Source: Aedes albopictus
Taxonomy: Eukaryota; Arthropoda; Insecta; Diptera; Culicidae
Reading direction: 5' to 3'
NCBI RefSeq assembly: GCF_035046485.1
Contig: NC_085138.1
Span: 291,196,256 to 291,260,255, forward strand
DNA length: 64,000 bases
Position 1 is the stretch's first letter. Every line of letters starts with the position of its first letter. Below, in pieces: positions 53,305 through 63,600 of the stretch. The notes under the pieces are model-generated. The model was not told the DNA's origin. It saw nothing but the letters and a program-made list of their open reading frames with translations, and did no database searches. Both the position numbers and the translations under genes were made by a program.

Positions 53305-53640
53305 TCCTGAAAGATGAGAGGGTGCTTTTTCATCTATATAACCCAAACCAAAATAGACTTCCCTGGAGCGGAGGCCTCCTGGCCTCCGCGGGCGCCGAAG
53401 CACCAACGATGTCCCGGATGAACGATCGAACGTTGATACGCCGATGATGTCCAGGTTGACAGACTAAACGGATGATGGAGTCCACGGTCCACAGGCAAGC
53501 AAACGGAAAAACTATCTGGAAAATGAGAGGGTGCTTTTTCACCTATATAACCCAAGCATAAAATGACTTGCCTGGAACGGAGGCCTCCTGGCCTCCGCGG
53601 GTGCCAAAGCACCGACGATGTCCCGGTCGCACAATGGTGA
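53305..53640 (-). repeat. Tandem 209-bp duplication in the BEL 3' region
   Basis: GAGAGGGTGCTTTTTCATCT ATATAACCCAA and GGAGGCCTCCTGGCCTCCGC occur at about 53316-53390 and again at 53525-53600. GGAGGCCTCCTGGCCTCCGC is itself self-complementary. Short minus-strand frames starting MKKHPLIFQ arise from each unit; there is no evidence that they are translated. The TATATAA in each unit is read TTATATA on the transcribed strand. Confidence 0.8.
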
Positions 53641-53994
53641 AGCTTCAGTAGGGCGGACGATGCAGACGCATTCTACGATGACGAGCCGATGATGCGGTCG
53701 CCGGCGGATCGAGAGGTGCCATGGATACTCCTTCACCACGAACGCATGGGTGCAACGCCTCTTCTACCTTGGCAAATGGAAATGGCGACATAATCGGGAA
53801 CGCTTCAAAATGACGGACAGGACGGCACCGTGGACTTCACACATGCAGAACGATACGATTGTGGCTGGCCACTGAATGACCAACAGGTGACGTATGGAAT
53901 ACTGATACTGTAGACCTCAAGTGGTTCCGGTAGGCAGGAATTTGGAACGAGTTGGCAATTCAAAAAAGCAGTAGAATCGACGAAAGAATGCAGA

Positions 53995-56900
53995 TTAGAT
54001 CTGCTCAGACTCCAGGTTGTCGCGGATCGGAAGGACGCAAATTTTCGAAATGGCCCTCTGATACTCGCCGTCCTGGGTCTTGACAGTAACTACTCGGATG
54101 TTGCCATCGGACCCGGCGTGGATCTGAATGACGCGGCCCAATTTCCACCTTAGTGGCGGAAGCTTGTCTTCTTTGAGTAGGACTAGCGTCCCAACAGAGA
54201 TATTGTCCCGTTTCCGGGTCCATTTGGTCCTGTTATGGAGATCGGACAGATACTGAGTGGACCACTTGGTCCAGATTTGCTGAACGTAGTCTTGTGCTTG
54301 CTGCCACATGGACAGACGATTCCGCTGCAGATCTTCTAGAGATGGCTCTGGAACTGCTGTCAACGGTCGCTGAACCAAGAAGTGACCTGGCGTCAACGCT
54401 TCGAAGTCCGACGGATCGTTACTGACCAGCGTGAGGGGCCGGGAGTTGAGGATCGCTTCAACTTGTGGCAACACGGTGATCATCTCGTCGTACTGCAGCA
54501 CACGGTCGCCGATGGTACGCTTGAAATGACCCTTGAAGGACTTCACGGCGGCCTCCCAAAGACCACCGAAGTTGGGAGATCTTGCTGGAATGAAGCGGAA
54601 TTCTATGCCGTCCTCGATCGCTCCACAGACGATGGACTCCTGGAACGTTTGGTCGATGAACAGCTGTCGTAATTCATCCAGTTGGCGCTTGGCTCCCACG
54701 AAGTTTGTGGCGTTGTCGCACATGACCAGGATCGGTTTTCCTCTGCGAGCCACGAACCTTTTGAAGGCGGCAAGGAAGGCTTCGCTGGTAAGATCGCTAG
54801 CCAACTCGAGATGGACTGCCTTCGTAACGAGGCAGATGAAAATGGCGACGTATTGTTTCGTGGGAGTCGCGCGGCGTACAGGGTATTTGATCAGGAACGG
54901 TCCGCAATAATCCACGCCTACTCTAAGGAATGGAGGTGCCGGAGAGACTCGTTCCGACGGAAGATCGGCCATAAGCTGGTCTAGCACCTTCGGCCTGGTT
55001 CGGAAGCAACGAACGCATTCGTGTAACACAGAGTTGGCAAGACTCCTGATGCGTGTGATCCAGAAACGCTCACGAACGGTAGACACGAGAAGCTGCAATC
55101 CGGAATGGAAGTGCTTGCAGTGGTAGTAGTGCAGGACCAACCTTGCCAGTGGATGATGGTGACTCAAAATCATCGGATGTTTCCGACTCGCTGATACTGG
55201 CGCCTTGGCTAGTCGGCCTCCCACACAGAGGATTCCACTGACAAGAACTGGATTCAACCTGCTTATCGAAGACGATGGACTGACTGGATTGTTCTTGTTC
55301 AACGCTGCTATCTCAGCTGGAAAGGCTTCTTGTTGCGCCAGCTGAACCAGGAATGTCAAGGCCTGTTCGTGTTCGGGGAACGTCAGAAACCCTGTGCGTC
55401 TGTTCTGTCTGTGCTGTGTGTTGTGCACGAACCGGCGGATGCCAGCGACCAACCTGACTAAACTGAACAGCGATGAACGGAGACTGAATATTTCGCTAAC
55501 GGACTCAGCCGTCGCTGGGAGCGCAACGACCTTCTTCTCTTCCAGTATGGCAGGATCGATTTCCTCTTCTGGAGCCTTGGACGGCCAGATGCTCGCGTCC
55601 TGACGAAGCCACAGCGGTCCCTCGAACCACAGCTTTTCGTACTGCAGCTGAGCCGGTGTCATTCCCCGAGAAATAATGTCGGCGGGATTTTCTTCACCGG
55701 CTACGTGGTTCCACGGGCATCCTTTCGTGGCGTGTTGGATTTCCGACACACGATTCGCAACAAACATCTGCCACCGTGACGGCAGCGACGAGAGCCAGTA
55801 CATCACGATCGTCGAATCGGTCCAACAGAAGGCGGTGTGCTGAATTGCTGTGCTGGCGACGAACTTTTCGTATAGGTGACTGAACAGCAATGCTCCGGAG
55901 CGTTCTAGCCGGGGAGTTGTCTGAACCCTTTTCTTCCGCTTCAGATCTTCAAGTGGTGCGACCTTGGACTTGGCTGTGATGAGACGCACTTCTACGGAAC
56001 CGCCGAAGGTAGTACTGCGGAGGTAGAGGCATGCTCCATACGCCTTGTTAGAAGCATCGCAGAAGCCATGAACCTGAACGGAAGCCAGATCCGTACTGAA
56101 CGCCACCCACCGAGGAATCGATAACGACGAAAGGGCGGAGAGATTTCTCCTATACTCTATCCAAAAATTCTGGAATGCTTCGGGTAACGGTTCATCCCAG
56201 TCGCACTTCTGCTTCCACAGGTCTTGAACGAATATCTTCGCTGCGACGATGACAGGTCCCACCAGGCCGATGGGATCGAATAAACGAGCTGTGTCCGCAA
56301 GCACAACGCTATCCCGAGTTGTTGTCTCGTCGAAGATGGTCTCGCACGTTGATTCTTCTACCGACTGGATGCTACTGGACTTGCAGGCCTCCAACTCCCA
56401 GAAGCGTGCTAGCTGGTCCTGGATGTCCGCTAGCGTGCAAGAAAACGAAACTGCTTGCGTTGGACTCACTGGTTGATCAGGAATGCGTCCTGAAACAATC
56501 CAACCGAAGACAGTATTCTGCAGAGTTGGTCCCTCCTCGCTAATCTTGCTTCGTCCTTCGGTGAGAAGATCGTAGAAATACTCGGCACCGATGATGATGT
56601 CGATCTGCTCGGGCTCACAGTACTGTGGATCGGCCAACACGATGCTGGATGGCGGCTTCCATTGACCGACGCTGACCCTTTGGACTGGCAGGGTGGCTGT
56701 CAACTCCGGTAGAATGTAGAACGACATGTCCTCGTTGTAGGACGAAATATCACCGGACCGGGGAAGTATCCGAGCGTTCACTCGTCTACGGGATACTGAA
56801 TTGGAACCTCCGATTCCTTGAACAGTCAAGTGATCGGGAAATCCACGGAGTTTCAGTTTTTGACTGAAATTGGTGGTCATGAAACAGAACTGCGAGCACG

Positions 56901-58479
56901 AATCTAGCAAAGCTCTGGCTAGTCGTGTCGCACCGTACTGGTCCTTGACAGAGACCACGGCAGTGGAGAGAAGGACATCTCCGGTACGGTTGCTCACTGA
57001 GAGGGAAACGGAGTTCTGGCTTGTGCATGTCTGATTTGTGGTGTGCAGTGGTTGAGTGTTTGGCGAGTGAGTAACAGGGAGAGCGCTTGTGGACGGTGTA
57101 ATGGTCTGGGTTGGTGTGGAATGGCTACTGGTGTGTGGTTGTGTTTGGTGTTGCTGCTGGTTTGACGATGGAGGTTTCTTCTGCGACGGGACGGAGGATT
57201 TCACAGGTGGGGGTGACTGCTGGCTTGAATCAGTGTGCAACAGGGAATGATGTTTCTGCTGGCAGTGATGACAGCAGCCCTTCGTGCACGACTTCGCATA
57301 ATGTCCAGCAGTTAGACAGTTCAGGCAAACTTTACTCCGCCGAGCCACGTCGAGACGTTCTGGAACCTTCATCTTCAGGAACTTGAAGCAACGGAACGCT
57401 GAATGGAACGATTCTCCACAGAAGAGGCACTTGTTCCACGACTGAACTGCAGCATTGCTCACGCCAACCTTCGACCGCTTTTCTTGGACAGGAATGGAAT
57501 TACTCGGCGCAACTGACTGGAGTACAGAACAGTGCTCACGAAGGAACTGGATCAAATTCGCGTACGTCGGAACCGCATTTGATTTATGGTGTGCCTCCCA
57601 TTGTCTGAGAGTGGCCGGATCTAATCGCGAGCAGATCATGTACACCAGGATGGTGCTCCAATTCGCCGTGTTCTCTCCTATCTTGTCCAGCATCAACAGG
57701 TTCTTCTCAAAGTCGCCGATCAGCTTGCTCAGCGACTCGTAGCTCTCCTTCTTCATCACCTCGACCGAGAACAGCGAATCCAAATGGGCCTTGACGATCA
57801 GTTTCTTGTTCTCGTACCTACGCTCCAATGCTACCCAGGCTACGTCGTAGTTCGCTTCAGTCATCTCCACAGAGTTGATTTCCTGGAGAGCCTCTCCGGT
57901 TAACGACGATCGCAGATACGTAAATTTGTCCATAGCTGACAACTGTTGGTTGTTGTGTATCAGGCTACGGAACGAGTCACGGAAGGTGACCCACTCTCTC
58001 AGCTCTCCACCGAAGCTCGGCAGTCGAATTTCTGGTAGCTTCACTCTAGAAACAGCTGGAGCGGCTGCTGGTTGGGGTTGAACACCGGATATAGCAGCAA
58101 CGGGGGTCGATTTGGGTAGCAATCGGGTGAGGGCAGCCTTGATTTTGTAGTAGACGTTCTCGATCTTCATCATAATCTTCACGTTCTCTTCTTCCTTCTC
58201 TTGAATACGTCCAACGAGACGAGCCTTGCGCTGCTCCTTGGATTCCTTCTGGTCGACTTCTTCTTCGTCTTCGGAGAACACATCTTCTGTTAACAGCTCT
58301 ATCTTTCGACGAACCGCATGGAACTCCTGAAAAACTTCCTCGAATCGCTGAAGACGAATCGCCACTTGATCGACTAGGTCAGGGCTGTAATGCTCGACGA
58401 AATACTGCATCCCTTCCAAAGTCTTCCGGATGTTGCGATCCTGCTTCTCCAGCTCACGAAGATCGTTCGTCATGGTCAC
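53995..58479 (-). CDS. BEL/Pao Gag-Pol polyprotein without reverse-transcriptase core, 1494 residues
   Basis: One uninterrupted frame. Residues 1-125: coiled, charged Gag N-terminus. About 145-325: DUF1759-type Gag (KLPEIRLPSFGGELREWVTF). 351-415: zinc knuckles (CLFCGESFHSAFRC, CLNCLTAGHYAKSC, CCHHCQQKH). 430-495: Ser/Thr/Gln/Pro-rich linker. About 505-670: DUF1758 aspartic protease, ARALLDSCSQ with catalytic Asp about 526. At 724/725 TTRDS runs straight into VVLADTARLFDPIGLVGP: the RT palm and its YVDD box are absent. 730-945: Pao peptidase A17/RNase H region (GFCDASNKAYGACLYL, TTPRLERSGALL, CWTDSTIVMYWL, NPADIISRGM). About 1115-1160: HHCC zinc finger. 1175-1345: integrase with D (GVDYCGPF), D (MCDNATNF) and E (GGLWEAAVKSFK). 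1350-1485: DUF5641 tail. Full-length relatives are several hundred residues longer. The frame stays open across the deletion. LTR and tRNA-primed leader place it in its element. Confidence 0.93.
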   Translation of the reverse strand: MTMTNDLRELEKQDRNIRKTLEGMQYFVEHYSPDLVDQVAIRLQRFEEVFQEFHAVRRKIELLTEDVFSEDEEEVDQKESKEQRKARLVGRIQEKEEENVKIMMKIENVYYKIKAALTRLLPKSTPVAAISGVQPQPAAAPAVSRVKLPEIRLPSFGGELREWVTFRDSFRSLIHNNQQLSAMDKFTYLRSSLTGEALQEINSVEMTEANYDVAWVALERRYENKKLIVKAHLDSLFSVEVMKKESYESLSKLIGDFEKNLLMLDKIGENTANWSTILVYMICSRLDPATLRQWEAHHKSNAVPTYANLIQFLREHCSVLQSVAPSNSIPVQEKRSKVGVSNAAVQSWNKCLFCGESFHSAFRCFKFLKMKVPERLDVARRSKVCLNCLTAGHYAKSCTKGCCHHCQQKHHSLLHTDSSQQSPPPVKSSVPSQKKPPSSNQQQHQTQPHTSSHSTPTQTITPSTSALPVTHSPNTQPLHTTNQTCTSQNSVSLSVSNRTGDVLLSTAVVSVKDQYGATRLARALLDSCSQFCFMTTNFSQKLKLRGFPDHLTVQGIGGSNSVSRRRVNARILPRSGDISSYNEDMSFYILPELTATLPVQRVSVGQWKPPSSIVLADPQYCEPEQIDIIIGAEYFYDLLTEGRSKISEEGPTLQNTVFGWIVSGRIPDQPVSPTQAVSFSCTLADIQDQLARFWELEACKSSSIQSVEESTCETIFDETTTRDSVVLADTARLFDPIGLVGPVIVAAKIFVQDLWKQKCDWDEPLPEAFQNFWIEYRRNLSALSSLSIPRWVAFSTDLASVQVHGFCDASNKAYGACLYLRSTTFGGSVEVRLITAKSKVAPLEDLKRKKRVQTTPRLERSGALLFSHLYEKFVASTAIQHTAFCWTDSTIVMYWLSSLPSRWQMFVANRVSEIQHATKGCPWNHVAGEENPADIISRGMTPAQLQYEKLWFEGPLWLRQDASIWPSKAPEEEIDPAILEEKKVVALPATAESVSEIFSLRSSLFSLVRLVAGIRRFVHNTQHRQNRRTGFLTFPEHEQALTFLVQLAQQEAFPAEIAALNKNNPVSPSSSISRLNPVLVSGILCVGGRLAKAPVSASRKHPMILSHHHPLARLVLHYYHCKHFHSGLQLLVSTVRERFWITRIRSLANSVLHECVRCFRTRPKVLDQLMADLPSERVSPAPPFLRVGVDYCGPFLIKYPVRRATPTKQYVAIFICLVTKAVHLELASDLTSEAFLAAFKRFVARRGKPILVMCDNATNFVGAKRQLDELRQLFIDQTFQESIVCGAIEDGIEFRFIPARSPNFGGLWEAAVKSFKGHFKRTIGDRVLQYDEMITVLPQVEAILNSRPLTLVSNDPSDFEALTPGHFLVQRPLTAVPEPSLEDLQRNRLSMWQQAQDYVQQIWTKWSTQYLSDLHNRTKWTRKRDNISVGTLVLLKEDKLPPLRWKLGRVIQIHAGSDGNIRVVTVKTQDGEYQRAISKICVLPIRDNLESEQI

Positions 58480-59215
58480 TGATCACAGATTCACCACCGC
58501 ACTCAATGAAAAAGTAATCAAACACTGCACTGCCACTGATACTGAATCACTTCCACTGTGCACTGATTTTTCAAAAAACACCCACAATCGACTCGACGTC
58601 CCGCGCGACCTCGCGAAATAGCAGACTGATGACGATCGCTTATTGACAGCAAGTGAGGACAAACCAAAGCAGACAACAACCAATGTACGAAAAATGCCAA
58701 CAATTCCAAGACCAACCGACCCACCTGGGGAATAATTGCATTAATTGCAGGGGCTCAATCCCACTCAAAAACAAAACTCGCATAAACGCTAATCGAATTT
58801 ATTGCAATTCAACTTGATATCAAACACATGCAACACTCGGCAGCGTATCATGCAGCCACCACAAGAATAGAGATCATGCAATTGTACTTCCCCGGTTACA
58901 GCAGTTGCCTCGGCGCTATTGTCGTCGTCCGTCCACCGCAGGTATCCTCTCGATGAAACTGCTACTGATGAATGTTTTTTCGCCGCCGTAAGTCGTCACA
59001 GCCAAACGGAATAATTGCTCGGCTGGGTTAAACTGCTATCACCGTCACACTATTATCTGGTCGCTTGGGTTCACTGCTCTTCGCATGCAGGTCACTGAAC
59101 CTCGTTCACATGCACTGGACCCTCTTCACCAGGTCAAAGTTCAGTCCATATGACTGTTCACAGTCCATAGGTCACTGGGTTTCGGTCACTTTTGCACGGC
59201 ACTAAGTCCCCGAGA
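58480..59215 (-). other. BEL 5' leader
   Basis: About 0.74 kb between the primer-binding site and the start codon at 58479. Short frames only. Expected to hold packaging and dimer signals; none can be pointed out by eye. Confidence 0.6.
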
Positions 59216-59232
59216 TCCGGTTCGAAGGACCA
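59216..59232 (-). other. BEL primer-binding site
   Basis: On the minus strand TGGTCCTTCGAACCGGA begins 5 nt after the LTR. It is complementary to a tRNA 3' end ...TCCGGTTCGAAGGACCA. From memory this fits insect tRNA-Tyr with one mismatch (CCGGCTCGAAGGACCA). Confidence 0.75.
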
Positions 59233-59237
59233 AAAAA

Positions 59238-59575
59238 TGTCTCGACAGGATCACACTTCGAACGGATTTCGGATTATGCACTGAACTTCGACCCGCGGTT
59301 TATTAATTAAACGACACTTTTATTGCGTTAGAGAAAAACTGGCTCGGTACAACCGGAATGATTTTATTTGTTCTTCAAAACGATCGCGGTAGAACGGTAG
59401 GTGCACGCGCACGGGCGATCTGTGGATAACTAACTGCTAATGGTTTGTACTCTATAGCGTGTACCTACAGCTGATGAGATTCGGGTTGATCGGGAGTAAT
59501 GAGATTAAAGAGAGATTCTCTTGTGGAACATATGCTAGGGTGTTAGGGTGTGACAAATTCAAATGTGTATAAACA
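59238..59575 (-). repeat. 5' LTR of the BEL element
   Basis: 338 bp, the same length as the 3' LTR and matching it throughout by eye, from TGTCTCGACAGG to TGTGTATAAACA on the plus strand. Confidence 0.93.
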
Positions 59576-59580
59576 GTTAT

Positions 59581-60027
59581 AATAAAATAATTTGGCAGTA
59601 TTAAAACTTTCAAAATCCGTTCATAATACAATCAAGTTTATTAGTTGAAACTAAGTTGATTTCATGTAATGTAACTTGGAGAATACACTTATATTACATA
59701 CTATATGCTGATGTTGAGATTACGCTCATTTTAAGTGATATAACTAACTTTCATAACCAATTAAGAAGAAAAACAAATGTCAAGCAAAAAACTATCAGAA
59801 AAAAATAAACAGATTGTTTTTATTGATAAACATTTTTTTTCTACCTGAAACATATTTTTTATCGATGGCTTCGATGGCTTTTCAAAACTAATCAGATAAC
59901 TAATTCAGAAATGGGTGTTACTCAGTAATGACAGTGATGTTTTGCAGCGGTTAAAAATTTATCGTGAAACCACCGTTTTTACTCACCCATAAATTCAGCG
60001 CCTGTGATTTGAATTGATAATGCCACA
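59581..60027. other. No gene recognised
   Basis: AT-rich sequence to the right of the BEL insertion. Confidence 0.4.
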
Positions 60028-60029
60028 TA

Positions 60030-60245
60030 GGGTATCGCGCCACTTGGGCGGTGGCTTCTATATTCGTCTGTTTTCCACTATAACTCAGTCAATTTTGAAT
60101 CAATTGACTTGAAATGTTGTACACGGGTAGATACTATACCTATCTCACCACATTCCAAAATTTGTGTCAATTGGTTCAAATTTGACTGAGTTATAGTGGA
60201 AAACAGACGAATATAGAAGCCACCGCCCAAGTAGCGCGATTCCCT
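60030..60245. mobile_element. TA-flanked inverted-repeat MITE
   Basis: About 216 bp. Ends GGGTATCGCGCCACTTGGGC / complement GGGAATCGCGCTACTTGGGC, arms of about 70 bp (GGTGGCTTCTATATTCGTCT, GTTTTCCACTATAACTCAGT). TA on both sides. Confidence 0.8.
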
Positions 60246-60451
60246 ATATCAACCAAATAATACCTCTTTGTGAGGATGGATTGTAAACCTTCCTAAAAAA
60301 GCAATATGGCAGCTGATCTGAAATAGTTACAGTACCGTTCAAAGTGTTATAAACTGGTCTAATCAAAATTTTAATTTAATGTGCGACCCAAGTTGAGAAG
60401 ATTATCACTAATATTGCTTCCAATAAAATTCCATTATTCCATTATTAACAT

Positions 60452-60861
60452 TAGGGGGATTCACTAAACTGCGTAAACTGATTAAGGTGAAACATCAAGA
60501 AATCCCATTGCAATTTTTCATACAAACTTTAGAGGCACAAATCTGACGAACAAAGCATCGAACCAAGCCGCACTTGTTTTTCCTGGCTTTGCTCACTTGC
60601 AGAAAGAGGCAGCTTTTACTAATCGAGCGCATTTGTTTACGAATTTTCAAGATTGGTGCTTTTAAAAACGTGAGTAGGGGACCAAGTCGGCCATTGTGGC
60701 AGCCATGTTTGTATTCTCTGAAGTTTCTCCTTAAACTGATTAAACGTCGCGTTCACCAAGGCAATCTTTGATTATTTCATACGCAAAATCATGAAACATT
60801 TCAAATAAGCAGAAAATCATGGCTTACGCAGCAATTTAATCTGTTTAGTGAGTACCCCTAT
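60452..60861. mobile_element. 0.41-kb MITE with TAGGGG...CACTAAAC ends
   Basis: Left TAGGGGGATTCACTAAACTG, right complement TAGGGGTACTCACTAAACAG; a fragment of the same family is at about 47560-47640. A 65-codon frame inside has no motif. The target duplication is unclear. Confidence 0.65.
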
Positions 60862-61360
60862 TAAGTTTGCAAATCCTGTTTTAACGCAACAGTTGCGTCC
60901 GCCTTAAATCAAAATCGTGTCAATGTTTGTGAACGGTACTGTAACGTGAATAATTTTACTGAAGGATTTATCTGTGTCATTATACTTTGATTAGAAATTG
61001 AGTTGAAATAACGTTCAAAATGCGTTATGACAGCAATCCATCGAAAAATTGTAGTTGTGCGTAACATGTACATTTATAATATGTCTAAAAAACATTTCTA
61101 TAACATACGCACATAAAAATACGAACTTTTGATTTGGGACCATCATCATTACAACATTCAAATAACTATACTATAACTTATTCTTTGGTGAGGCTAGATC
61201 TGTCAAATGTCAAAGTGTTATTGTCAAGAATTGTGTTGTTTACTTTTTTGTCAAAAATCTTGCCGGTTTTTTTCATAGTTTTTGTGGGCTTTCTAGTACA
61301 TGTTACATGATCGGTGACGATTTTCCTGAACAACGCTTTCGACAGAGAATACTTCACAAA
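60862..61360. other. No gene recognised
   Basis: AT-rich; a minus frame of 63 codons (61178-61369) without motif. Confidence 0.4.
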
Positions 61361-61363
61361 TGA

Positions 61364-61576
61364 ATGCAAAGTAAGATAATGGTAAGGAAATTGGCTAGCA
61401 GCATATGGACGCCCAGAATGGAGATAGAGCAGCTGGATGCTGACGAATTTACGGAATTCGGTGGATGTAGATGTGCACTACAGGGCGGTGTCACTGCTAG
61501 TTCTTCATTTGATGTCATTTCAAGGGAAAACAATATCAATATTTATGACACTCGAAGCCAAATAGTTTGCTGCTGA
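61364..61576 (+). other. Open frame of 70 codons, unrecognised
   Basis: More GC-rich than its surroundings and reads MEIEQLDADEFTEFGGCRCA. No signal peptide, no known motif, no core promoter seen. It could be an exon relic or chance. Confidence 0.15.
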
Positions 61577-61744
61577 GACGAGACTCGCGAAGACGGTCTT
61601 CTTTTTCTCCACTTTGTTATTTTTTTCTTCTTCCTATCTGTGTTGACATTATGTTTTGGGCTGGTGGTTCAAACACGTACGTGACCGCATCACCTCACAT
61701 GCAGTGTGACTGAATCCCATTCACGAGGGACAATCCACTATGCT

Positions 61745-61970
61745 GCATTACTGAATTGAAAATACACGATTGAAAAAAATACACAAAAATACTTCAAACC
61801 ACAAAAAATGCAAAAATGCATCGAAAATGCGCAAAATTCGATAAAAATACCTCAATTCGAAATAAAAGTGCATAAATACGTCAATACCTAGAAAATGCAA
61901 AAACAATGCAAATTCATTTGCAATGCATATATTTGATAAAATACACGGTAGAATGCAAAAATACATATAA
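61745..61970. repeat. AT-rich minisatellite AAAATGCAAAAATAC
   Basis: A 14-17-bp unit (AAAAATGCAAAAATG, GAAAATGCGCAAAATTCG, ATAAAAATACCTCAATTCG) repeats about twelve times with changes. The frames on both strands follow from it. Confidence 0.6.
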
Positions 61971-62284
61971 TTGTAATGTTATGACGAGGTTTTTGATTAA
62001 TTACGCAGACATCGAAAATTCCATAATATGTTTTATTCACGAACATCTGATCACCAACCAATTTGAAGCTGTTTATTATGGTATTTTATCTGGAAGATGA
62101 ATTCCGTTGAAGTTCAGTCCATCGAGCTGAAGGATCGGAAATCCGGCATCTAATTACATTTCGGATCCAAACTCCACGGTCATCACTATTTTCGATCGAT
62201 AAATTGTTGCAGAACAAAAATTTTGTGCAAAAGCTCATCGAATTTTGGAAGATGCAAACTGGGATGCAGATGCCAAAGATTATA

Positions 62285-62499
62285 CATTAGTGACCCGATT
62301 TTGTCAGCCCCTTTTCATAACACACTCTTTGCTCTTCTCAACAACCTGAACAGTTTTTCAAACGTTTTATCCCTATATGTTCTGCATTTAAGCTGTAGTT
62401 TGACAATAAACATGAATTAATTGATCAAAGTTTGACCGCAAGATAACGAGAGCAAAAAGTTTGTCCCAAAATGGGGCTGACAAAATCGGGTCCTTACTG
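62285..62499. mobile_element. 215-bp TA-flanked MITE
   Basis: Ends CATTAGTGACCCGATTTTGT (CAGCCCC follows) and complement CAGTAAGGACCCGATTTTGT. TA at 62283-62284 and 62500-62501. Tc1/mariner-type duplication. Confidence 0.85.
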
Positions 62500-62510
62500 T
62501 ATACCGGAAG

Positions 62511-62650
62511 AATCTGCTGGAGGATTTTCGAGATTGAGAACGTTTTATTTTTCACTTGAGTTGTCACCAGGATAAGGAAGATTCCTTATCCTGGTGACAA
62601 CCCAAGCGAAAAATAAAACGTTCTCAATCTCGAAAATCCTCCAGCAGATT
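62511..62650. repeat. Near-perfect 140-bp hairpin
   Basis: AATCTGCTGGAGGATTTTCG, AGATTGAGAACGTTTTATTT, TTGTCACCAGGATAAGGAA and their complements, loop of about 4 nt (62579-62582). Two or three mismatches in 68 pairs. Confidence 0.9.
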
Positions 62651-63020
62651 ATGCTTAAGAGTCGGTCGTAGGTTGCGTTTGGTTTTCGAATAGACATAAC
62701 ATGCCTCTCTATTTTTGTAAACTAGGATTTGTCTAGTTTTAGGGACCCTAAACAGATCAACCGCAAACAACCAGTCGATTAGTTTTCCCTAGAGTTTTCT
62801 CGTACCGGATACCATGAAGTAGAGTGTTTGAGATTAGTACAGAAACATTTATTTATTATAACTAAATGGCATGTCTTGCACTATGCTAGGTTTCACGAAG
62901 TAATTAATTTATCTTGAAATGATTGACTTTTGGTTAAAGTTATTGAATTCAAACATAAAAGAGTCTCATTTATTAACGTTGAACTTTTTGTCATTGAAAT
63001 CATCGTCATCAACAAACATT
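62651..63020. other. No gene recognised
   Basis: Low-copy looking, AT-rich; the minus frame 62893-63117 overlaps the next hairpin. Confidence 0.4.
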
Positions 63021-63021
63021 T

Positions 63022-63153
63022 GAAAGCAGTTTTTTCGTTCAAAACAAAAGTTTTTGCTATGAAAATATATTCACTGTACTCCACATGAGGAATATAATAC
63101 AGTGAATATATTTTCATGATCCTTGTTTTGATTTGCAGCGAGAAAACTGCTTT
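63022..63153. repeat. Imperfect hairpin
   Basis: AAAGCAGTTTT...CAAAACAA...ATGAAAATATATTCACTGTA with complement TACAGTGAATATATTTTCAT...TTGTTTTG...AAAACTGCTTT; loop about 20 nt. Confidence 0.8.
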
Positions 63154-63597
63154 TTATTTTCCGAAAAATGATGACGAATGCTTGAGCCTTAAGCAATGTA
63201 AGATATAATAAAAATATTGGAACAAGTTTTGGATACAATATAGCTTGCAGCGATAAAGAATTGTAATTGGCTTTTTTAGCGGTGTTGAGATAATCCCATA
63301 TTCAGAATCTGCAAGCAAAACTGAGCCGAAATCCAAATTTTCATGAATTTTGATGCCCGGGAACCTATTTAAAAATCAGTTTGAAGTTTGTACGGGAGCG
63401 ATTTGTCGAATCACCCCTCGTCGCATTTTGTACTGGGCGGAGCTGTCAATCAGTTGGCCAGCTGTCAAAAGGTGATTTTGATAAATCTCTTCGAAATCGA
63501 TTTTAGGTGCCAAAATGAAGTTTTAAAAATCTGAAAAAAATCATGGTGGTTCAGAAAAAGGTGCTCTTTCGTATAAAATCAAAAAATCAATACATTT
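63154..63597. other. No gene recognised
   Basis: AT-rich sequence between the hairpin and the coding relic at the right edge. Confidence 0.4.
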
Positions 63598-63600
63598 TTC

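Larger units (their letters stand above)
52551..59580 (-). mobile_element. BEL/Pao LTR retrotransposon, structurally complete, RT core deleted
   Basis: 7.0 kb from 5-bp target duplication GTTAT (52551-52555) to GTTAT (59576-59580). Two 338-bp LTRs (52556-52893, 59238-59575), minus-strand transcription. Order on the minus strand: 5' LTR, PBS, leader (58480-59215), one gag-pol frame (58479-53995), long 3' region with tandem repeats, 3' LTR. The LTRs read the same over all stretches compared by eye, which indicates a recent insertion. It lacks the reverse-transcriptase core, so if it moves it must use enzymes from a complete relative. Confidence 0.93.

Noticed and set aside
52926..53333. 135-codon frame near the BEL 3' LTR as an extra gene (envelope-like)
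   Set aside because: No signal peptide, membrane segment or glycoprotein feature; its start lies in the tandem units; Ser/Arg-rich composition follows from the repeat.
53340..53400. TATATAA near 53340 and 53549 as host promoters
   Set aside because: They lie inside the tandem units of the BEL 3' region, without initiator or downstream frame.
54382..57742. Plus-strand frames up to 125 codons
   Set aside because: Antisense shadows of the 1494-codon Gag-Pol frame.
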